Source: Wolfiporia cocos (lineage: Eukaryota; Basidiomycota; Agaricomycetes; Polyporales; Phaeolaceae). Taken from it: a stretch of 64,000 nucleotides of DNA. Shown in pieces: positions 56,850-64,000 of this stretch (positions within the stretch are counted from its first letter, which is position 1; each line of letters begins with the position of its first letter). Below the pieces are notes generated by a model, which made no database searches, was not told where the DNA came from, and saw nothing but the letters and a program-made list of their open reading frames with translations. Where the stretch lies: the NCBI GenBank assembly GCA_029448655.1, contig JACCLO010000012.1:496001-560000 (forward strand), in the 5' to 3' direction. The position numbers were made by a program, and so were the translations under genes.

Positions 56850-58117
56850 GGTGAGGTGGACGATGCGTAGGGGGTGTTGTTTAGGTGGACGGTACGTGAG
56901 CGCCTAAGGCGATGGTGGTGGTACGAGAGAAAGGAGGGTCGTCACGTGGGTGCTTGGACATGCAACAAAGTCCAATTGCGCTACACAAAAATCTTTGTCT
57001 TGAAACGTGGATTTTCGACTTGACAGGCGCTCGAAGCAAGCTCAAGTTCAATTGTCTTGACGAAGATATGTTGAAGATATGAAGTAGTATGCATGGGTAT
57101 GACGAAGGTCTTGGCATTGGCAATCGAACTGCCCGGACTCTTGGCATTTAACTTTTGGTATCTTTTGGTATAAATGGTTATCTCAGAGGTATATTTGGAT
57201 TTATTCTGGTATTTATAGGTATACTGAGGATATGTGGTACTTTCACTGGGCCTGACGTGTCGGGCCGGCGCCTCTGTGCTCTGCGCACGCCATACAGTAA
57301 GTCCTCCGCGCCCTAGACTTGTTACATGGCTTTTGACAGCTATATTCAGTACTTCCACTTTTAAATTTATATCATCGAATGTATGTTTTATTATTCAATG
57401 ACATGGGGTTCCGCACAAGAGGGCTCGCGCGCTGAGTCTTTCACTCCGCCGCCTCTCCACGTACTCGACTGTATAATGATGCCTTGCCTCCACCGATATG
57501 TTTGAAAGATGTTTACAGCGCTGCGGGAATCCCCAGCCGCTATTACAGTGCCGTACACTGCCCGCAGCGAATCCGAGAACGCACCAAGACTCTTTCCCGT
57601 CGATGTAATGGGATCTAAGTTAGGCATCACAAACATCTAGTTCATCGTGTCGCCTACCACAGAGATAACTACTGAATATAATGGTGATATATGTTGCATT
57701 CTCTGCTTGTATCGGGCCTACAACCCGAGTCGAAGGGCTTAGCCTTGAGCAGGGTGCGCGGAGGCACCGACCCGACGCGTCGGGCCCGCCTTCACGTGAT
57801 TTTCGGGGCTTCAAATCTACGCAAACGGGTTGGGAGATTAACCTCAAGTGTTGTAACGCGTTGTAACGAATTCTCACGGGTATTCGAAGATCATTCTGCT
57901 AACCTGCAGCCATGCGCTCTGAGAAGGGTTACTCGATGCGCCACGTAATGGGAGCCGAACACTGCCGGGGATGCAATACGCAAGATGCGCGTAGGATTCA
58001 GCACGCTCAACCCTTAAACTGGTATATCTTGCAAAGCTGTGTTTCAATTGCGTATTAAGACCCCTTGTGCTGAGTCGCACCTTAGGCCTTATCCCCGTGG
58101 GGCAGCTTCAGTGCTTC
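56850..58117. other. Intergenic between divergent genes, holds the right inverted repeat
   Basis: Apart from the inverted repeat at 57773-57858 and the related edge fragment at ~57240, no gene or RNA is recognised. Frames of 60-125 codons are unsupported. Confidence 0.4.
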
Positions 58118-59536
58118 ATGCTTCTTCCCTCAACTATCTTGGATACTGAAACCAGTGGGGAGCATCCGACACTGTCATCGACGCACCCCGATCCGAGCAA
58201 GGAGATGTTGGAGCGGAGTTTACGTGAGCTTCATGACACTGCAGAAAAGTCGAGGTTGCGGGCACAAGCGGCAGAGGGTGAACAACATAGGCTCAGACAT
58301 ATGGTTGAGATTCTAGAGGAGGAGTTGAGGGAGACAAAGGAGCAGTTGAAGGAGATCAAACAAAAGCTGAGAAGTACTGATGCAGAGCTCAGGAAAGCCG
58401 CAGACGTAAATGGGATTCTACAGGACCAAGTAGCCAACGAGCGGAATGCTAGAGACAGGGAGTACCAGCGTCACCGGCAGGTTGTCAAGGAGCACAGCCG
58501 CACTCTTGCGAAGATGAATGAGAAGCACGAAAATGTCGTTGATCTTTTGGAGACGAGGAGCGCAGAGCTTCGCGTGGCTCAGACATATCTCACCAATGCT
58601 GACAAGCTCTCTGATGCCGACATCTTGCGTATGTTCGAAGCCCTAAATTCGCATATCTACCAGCTGTCAGCACATTTGGCGGATAACATACAGTTAGACC
58701 GCGGCTCTCTCTCGACACCACAAACCTGGATCACGGAGGCGACGGAGATTCTCGACGGAGTTGTGGGCGCTGAACTCATACAGCTGCTTGCCAAATCTCC
58801 GCATAGCGAATTACCAGTTTGCATCCAGTTCGCGTTACAGAGCTGTATGGTCGGCTTCGCCAACATGGTCATCTCGACGTGGAATTTTCATGACTTAGAG
58901 CACAATAAGCTTTACAACGATGTTTACATGCAGCTACGGACATCCGGTAGGTCCTGAATGAATGAAAATATATAATGCTGATCATGCCACGCATTCACAG
59001 AGGACCCCGCAGTGTCGGGACGCTGGCGCGCGTTGACTGTAACCTCCCTGAGAACTCTGACGCTCAATGAAACCACTACATCCCGTCTTCGAGATCATTT
59101 GGCTGTATTCATAACCAGCATCACTCTGCTTGCTGGCCTAACTGTAGCACCAGTACAGGCTCACCAGCAAATAATCTCTCGATACGGAGGGGAGCTGATA
59201 ACACTGGTCGACATGATGTTACAGCTTCAGAGAGCCATCGGAGAGGAGATAATTTCAAGTCAGATCAATCTAGTTGTATACCTTAGTGGCGAGACGTTCA
59301 ACCCCGAGCACATGGAGGATTATAACGCGAGTGGGAGACCATGTACGCCGCGAGAGTCTGATGCGCGTGCGCCCGTAGTTGTTCTTGGCACAATGAGTCT
59401 GGGAGTGACACGGATCGAGAAGAAAGCCATGGGTAGTAACGCTGCAGGCCAGGGCACATGGGTTTCAGTGACCCTGTTGAAACCGAAGGTCGTGCTGAAC
59501 ACTATCCTTGATGAGTTACAGATTTCCGGCGCCTAA
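58118..59536 (+). CDS. Coiled-coil protein of unknown function
   Basis: Two exons (58118-58946, 59001-59536; 54-nt intron, G|GTAGGT..CAG) give 454 aa. Residues ~28-160 are a long charged coiled coil (E-I-L-E-E-E-L-R-E-T-K-E-Q-L-K-E-I-K-Q-K-L pattern). The following ~290 residues are a helical, probably globular region beginning near S-D-A-D-I-L-R-M-F-E-A-L. I know similar hypothetical proteins from mushroom genomes but no function. The ATG at 58118 is the first in frame; the open frame runs 51 bp further upstream without an ATG. No membrane segment, no signal peptide. Confidence 0.75.
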
Positions 59537-60940
59537 AGGATACGAGGTAAGCTCCATCGTAATCTGTGGAAACAACTTACCTGAAAACGTTCGCAGTAGA
59601 TACTGATGGTCGGAGAAAAAATTGTATGATCGTGGTGGATTTTCTGTAGCTGTGACGTTTTTTAGGCTGCTCGCGGAAGTATTACGATGGAATATTCCAG
59701 TATTGTATTACCATACCACAAACTCAGTGTGTATGATTGCCAGATGACATCAGAATTTACTGATCACAATGTCTGAACAGAAAGTCAAAGTACTGGACGC
59801 CTAGTGTCATCGACACCCCCTCGCCGCTAGCAGCGTACGAGACGAGATCATTCAAGTGATCCTAGAGAATGAAAGAGCTGCATGTACACACTGCTTCATT
59901 GCAAGCAATCTCGAGTGGATCCGCATAGCCAGTCGGTGCTGCATGTTGCTGAATTTGCTGCGGGTTGTATACTGTTTTCCTCCAGCTGTCGAGCTCAAAA
60001 GCATTTTCATAAATTCACTCGGGCACTCGACATGCTGTTTCTTGGCTCACAGAGGCTAAATATGATCAACTTCAGATGTAGAATAGGCACAAACAGCAGA
60101 GACAACACCTTCAAATGAACAGCGGTATTGTATCTTACTCATGCCATAAGTGCATCGAATTTGTGTTGAGAAGCAAGACCTCCGATACATATGTAAGGCG
60201 CGCACGCCGAGGATGCGCCGAGGTCGAACGTCATTCTGCCGTCTCCGGATACCAGACACAGTCAGTCTCAGCACTCTTCTGGACAGACAGATAGAGCAAA
60301 GAGCCTGCAATGATGGTGTGATGAAGTGCCGGCAGTGTCACGAAGGGTACATTGTTGAAGTTCAGGTCGCATCGGACCACGACCACGCCTTACTACCAAC
60401 ACGGAGACTCCGTTATTGTGTGGAGAATTCGGAAGACGCGTACCAGTACGTACATCAATGTCTTCGGCTTTATGCTAACCGGCCGTCGTACCATTTCCGG
60501 TCCCGCCATACCCGGCTCAGGCGTGCCGCCCCCTCATCCGGGGTCGCTACTGCTCCCCGCCGTGGTGACGAAATAACATCCGTACGGTGTATCTGAGGTA
60601 CACACACTTCCAGTATACATTAAGTGTATTTCTGTACAGCTTTTACAGTAAGCGTTACTCATATCTCCATATCACGCGTTGAGATATCACAATCATATTG
60701 GACATCGGCTGAAAATTCTAATCTTGGTCTCGTTGAAATAGTATCCTTCCATAAGTGTGATCTCGGATGAGTTGTTATTGAGCACATGGATATGGCATTC
60801 AGAAGCACTTGAAGAACACAAAAGGAATGTCAAGTTCAACAACATACGACACATACTGAAAAATCACTGGAATCCAAAAAAGCAAACATTTTGCGAGTAT
60901 GCAGCTCTGATGGAGCATTATGCGCTAACACCGATATTCT
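59537..60940. other. Intergenic, no supported gene
   Basis: Frames at 60150-60596 (148 codons) and 60757-60948 (63 codons) on the plus strand have no recognised domain and no consistent splice linkage. Nothing else is seen. Confidence 0.35.
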
Positions 60941-63419
60941 TCAGTTGAGTGCCTCTACATCATCGTCGTAAACGATCTTCGCGTCACCACTACGAGGTAT
61001 ATGTGCTCATTGGCATGAATTTCCTGCTGATACAGATGACTTACAGCCTTTCCTCGCCCTGCCAATTAGGATTATGACTCGATTAAGGCTCAGTGGAATG
61101 AGAAGACTGTATGGGACTCACGTCTTCAAACAAGCGGATTTGTACTTGTAGCTCGGGTGCCCCACAAATCAACACGATGTCGAACCTTTGTGTGTAGAAG
61201 TACCCCATACTGCCGTGTTCCCTGACTCTTTTCACCCTGGAAGTATCTGCATAGATAGTGCATCGCTCGGTAAACATATCTGAAAGGATATGGTCAAGGT
61301 AATGCGGGAAAAAATTTGAATAACATACGTGGTTCAATGTCTACCCATCTTGGATTCTCTCTAGTGCCGCTATAAGATATTATTTCTGCAGAAGTATGGT
61401 TCAAAGAGGCATCATCTTGCGATTTACAGCAGTAGCTGTGAGAGACCTCCTGATTATTACGCAATCGAGTTCCCTGTAGAAAGGCAATGAAAACAAATCA
61501 ATTAATAACACAAGACTTCGAGTGACATTAAGCTGTAATACCTTTCGAAGAATGACTGAGAATGCATTCGGAAGTACTCGATCACCGGAAGCCGAGTTTT
61601 GGATAGTGTTACATCTAGCGAGGTGCTCCATATCAAGCGGATTGTATGGAGTCAGGCAGTCTGTGCCATATGTCGTCTTTTCCACTCGAACGGATACCCG
61701 TTGTTCGAGATAGTGAGATACAGCTCCCTCAGCGACAGCTTTGGACCTAGAGATATTGAGACGCAAAGATTATAATGGCGTAACACAAAGTCGACAACTA
61801 GAATACTCGCGTCGGTTTATGAGGTCGAGAGAGAGTCAAGCCAGCATCACGAAAGGCATCTTGCAGCCGGGAGAATAGCCAGGGACTGGCAGCAAACCCT
61901 CCTACCAGAAACACCTCCTGTAGCAACAGTTACTACTGGTATTAAGTATGTAGAATGTCCAAATATGCTAACCGTCAGAAGCGATGGCGCCTTGGCACGC
62001 TGCCCGAGCACTGCCTTGATAATTGCAGATATAGCAGGCTCAAAAAAGGATGCGACTTGCGATCTAAAATTAAACGTTATGTCAGTATCAATACCAAACG
62101 TACAGCAATCCAACATACCCTTTAATTGTCATTTGACCGTGACGAATTTGGACCGCAGGATCATTACATCTTATAGACCCGAATCTGATGTGACAATTGT
62201 CGCTCTTGTCTTTGAACAATGGTTTCGTGTTTCTGTCGAAGTAGTCCAGCATCCATCTGATATCTTGCTTGTACTGAGAGTTGCGGAGTTTATCTGATAG
62301 TTACAATCCACGCGTGAGCGACGGATTAAAGATACGCTGAGAGGTTTAAGTTTCCTTGGAGGTACAAGTCCGCTCGGGCGTTGACGGTCGTAGAGCCTTG
62401 AACAATGCCTGTGGACGTTACAATTAGTACATTAGATGCACTCAAGAAAGGGGCTCACAATCAGGCACGACGACCTCTTCGATTGTGATTGGCGTTAGGT
62501 TGGAGAACTTGTATGTACTTACGTCTACGGTGCCGCCACCGGCATCCACAATCATGACGCAATTTCCTTCCTGTAACACCATTTAATCAAGAAATAACAT
62601 TATTATGCATGCAACAGGATACTCACATGAAGGGATGTTGCGGCGAGACCACTGTTGATGCAGTAGTACAGGCTCGCTTCCCCCTCGGAGACAAAATGAA
62701 TGCGTGAATGTCCCGTAGATGATTCAGGAATTAACCCTCCTTTGACTGCAGCACGGCGCATTTTTGCTTGCTGATTTCCTCCCCATCCATTCGGGTGGGA
62801 CAAAACAAATTCGATCCGCGAGCCCAGAGAGTTCCACAGAATACTTCCGCTGGCATGAGTCTCGATGATGTAATCCCGTGCGCAAAGGTATAGATATCTT
62901 AAGAAATCTGAAAACACGTCTTCAACCGTCTTACCCGAAGGTAACGGTGGAACTCGAGCTTTGATGGCTTGCTCAGAGCTCAAATTGGTCGGGCGTAAAT
63001 GCAGTTTGAACCTAGCGATCACACAAGCTCCGGGCGTCAGCATCATCACTGCGCAGTCTACATTGGTGAGCAAACCATTCTACAAATATCAGTCCTCCCT
63101 CTTCGGCTTCATCTGTCATGTGTAGTAGAGCGGCCTCAGCGCCCACAGCACGAACATGGCCGCTGGCCGTGTAGTACAAAACTGAGGGAATCTTGGATTC
63201 ACCGGCAGCATTTTCCTGCCCGGGAAACCTGAGATCAAGCCATTGACTTAGAAGAATGTTTTAGAATTAAACCAAATCTACGCACCTGGTAACTTCTCGA
63301 ACTACAGGCACTTCTCCGGGATCTAACAGAGCGTACGATATCCCGCTGTAGGTAGTGCCGACATCAAAGGCTAATACCAGTTTACGAATGTACCCCTGGA
63401 ATGGCTCAAGGTTAGGCAT
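60941..63419 (-). CDS. Second HSPA12-like Hsp70 ATPase, one abnormal splice donor
   Basis: Thirteen exons can be matched one-to-one to the gene at 49612-52058; eleven have exactly the same length (134, 153, 385, 112, 54 nt ... 205, 145, 158, 14), giving about 593 aa. D-V-G-T-T-Y-S-G, V-D-A-G-G-G-T-V-D and F-L-V-G-G-F-A-A-S are all present. Two introns are odd. The one after the eighth exon begins GC (donor GCGAGT at 61810, acceptor CTAG), an acceptable GC-AG intron. The one after the fifth exon begins GA instead of GT at 62354-62353, exactly where the exon should end; reading through meets a stop. So the gene may be mis-spliced or a young pseudogene, unless this is a sequencing error. Confidence 0.75.
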
Positions 63420-64000
63420 GGTAGAACGAAGGTACGCAGGATGGAAGCATGCACACGACCCATTGCTTTATGTAGCAGAATCGGTATGTCATCGCTTATA
63501 CCCGAGATGTTCGAGTCGGAGATTGCAACAAGAAAGACAGATATCGAGCCCACCGATTCGGTTCTTGCACAAGGAACGAGAATCTGCATTTCAAAGTTGA
63601 AACGCCATAAGAGGACCTTGAAGCATTCAAAGGGCATGTTTATTTATCAACTAAAAATTAGTCGAGGGGAAAGGCGGTAGTGATACAGTTTATCGTACAA
63701 ATACGGAACAGATGCCAGTCTTGCAATGCAGCTGGGTCGCTTGGGGTTTTCAGAATACAAGTTGTACCTGAGATTGGAATAATGTTCCGCACATTGCGAA
63801 CTATGCGGCAACGTAGTCGCAATGACTGGATTAACTAAGGCTTGTATGGACCTGCCTGGCAACAACTGTTCTCGATGACTCCTATATGGCGTCTTGAAAC
63901 ACGTCAGAATCGAGCCAGTCATTACGTGAACGCTTCAGCGATGCAATATATCAATTCAATTCTAGCTGCGAAGCGACCGAGCTATAGAGCATAGGAGGAG
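63420..64000. other. Upstream region of the second HSPA12-like gene
   Basis: This is presumably promoter and intergenic DNA. No convincing gene; short frames at 63371-63922 are unsupported. The window ends here. Confidence 0.35.

Larger units (their letters stand above)
54127..57858. repeat. 3.7-kb unit bounded by ~80-bp inverted repeats
   Basis: Left 54127-54206 and right 57773-57858 are inverted copies sharing 'ttgaggttaatctcccaacccgtttgcgtagatttgaa' and the neighbouring cacgt-aaggcgggcc block. The unit contains the proline-rich gene. A third partial copy of the edge (tactttcactgggcctgacg) occurs at ~57240. It may be a mobile unit or a segmental inverted duplication. No transposase is inside, and no target duplication was seen. 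Confidence 0.65.

Noticed and set aside
61745..61815. A frameshift in the second HSPA12-like gene at the eighth intron
   Set aside because: The phase is restored if the donor is GCGAGT (a GC-AG intron), matching the 107-nt exon of the paralogue.

Overview
The window looks like a piece of a mushroom-forming fungus genome (Basidiomycota, Agaricomycetes). The reasons are genes broken by many 45-70 bp GT-AG introns, a Plavaka-type DNA transposase, a protein resembling the fungal DUF6698 family, a pair of HSPA12-like Hsp70 genes, and very dense nested transposons. There are no bacterial operons, rRNA genes or CRISPR arrays.

Layout. Bases 1-23000 are a transposon graveyard. I find eleven LTR insertions whose 5-bp target duplications can be read directly: two non-autonomous LTR retrotransposons that still have both LTRs, and nine solo LTRs of two families. 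There are also two hAT-type non-autonomous elements with 8-bp duplications, a long foldback element that has been hit repeatedly, and shredded copies of a proline-rich gene whose intact relative lies at 55.7-56.8 kb. From 24.9 to 30.5 kb is an ordinary gene island: an Asteroid/XPG-like nuclease-fold gene, a small alanine-rich coiled-coil gene, and a four-exon gene of unknown function.

Bases ~31.0-48.5 kb hold the most interesting object, which I read as one 17-kb Plavaka-type transposon. Its ends carry clusters of a CACTTG motif, mainly in one orientation at the left and mixed but mostly inverted at the right. Between them are four genes with open, splice-consistent coding sequences: an AT-hook protein, a DUF6698-like protein, an 11-exon Plavaka transposase of 1344 aa, and a 7-exon protein of 1433 aa. 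The last combines a GCM-type zinc finger, a probable RNase H-like transposase core, a ubiquitin-protease-like (USP) domain, a C4HC3 PHD finger and a small C-terminal domain. So a transposase travels with a chromatin-reader/deubiquitinase-like partner.

From 48.6 kb rightwards come a foldback element whose two arms each carry a tRNA-like Pol III promoter, an HSPA12-like Hsp70 gene (+), a 3.7-kb unit bounded by ~80-bp inverted repeats around the intact proline-rich gene, a two-exon coiled-coil gene, and a second HSPA12-like gene (-). The two Hsp70 genes share all 12 intron positions. The second has one intron with a GC donor and one whose donor reads GA, so it may be damaged.

Exon boundaries were derived by hand from splice signals and reading-phase consistency. 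Family names come from motif recognition and were not checked against a database.
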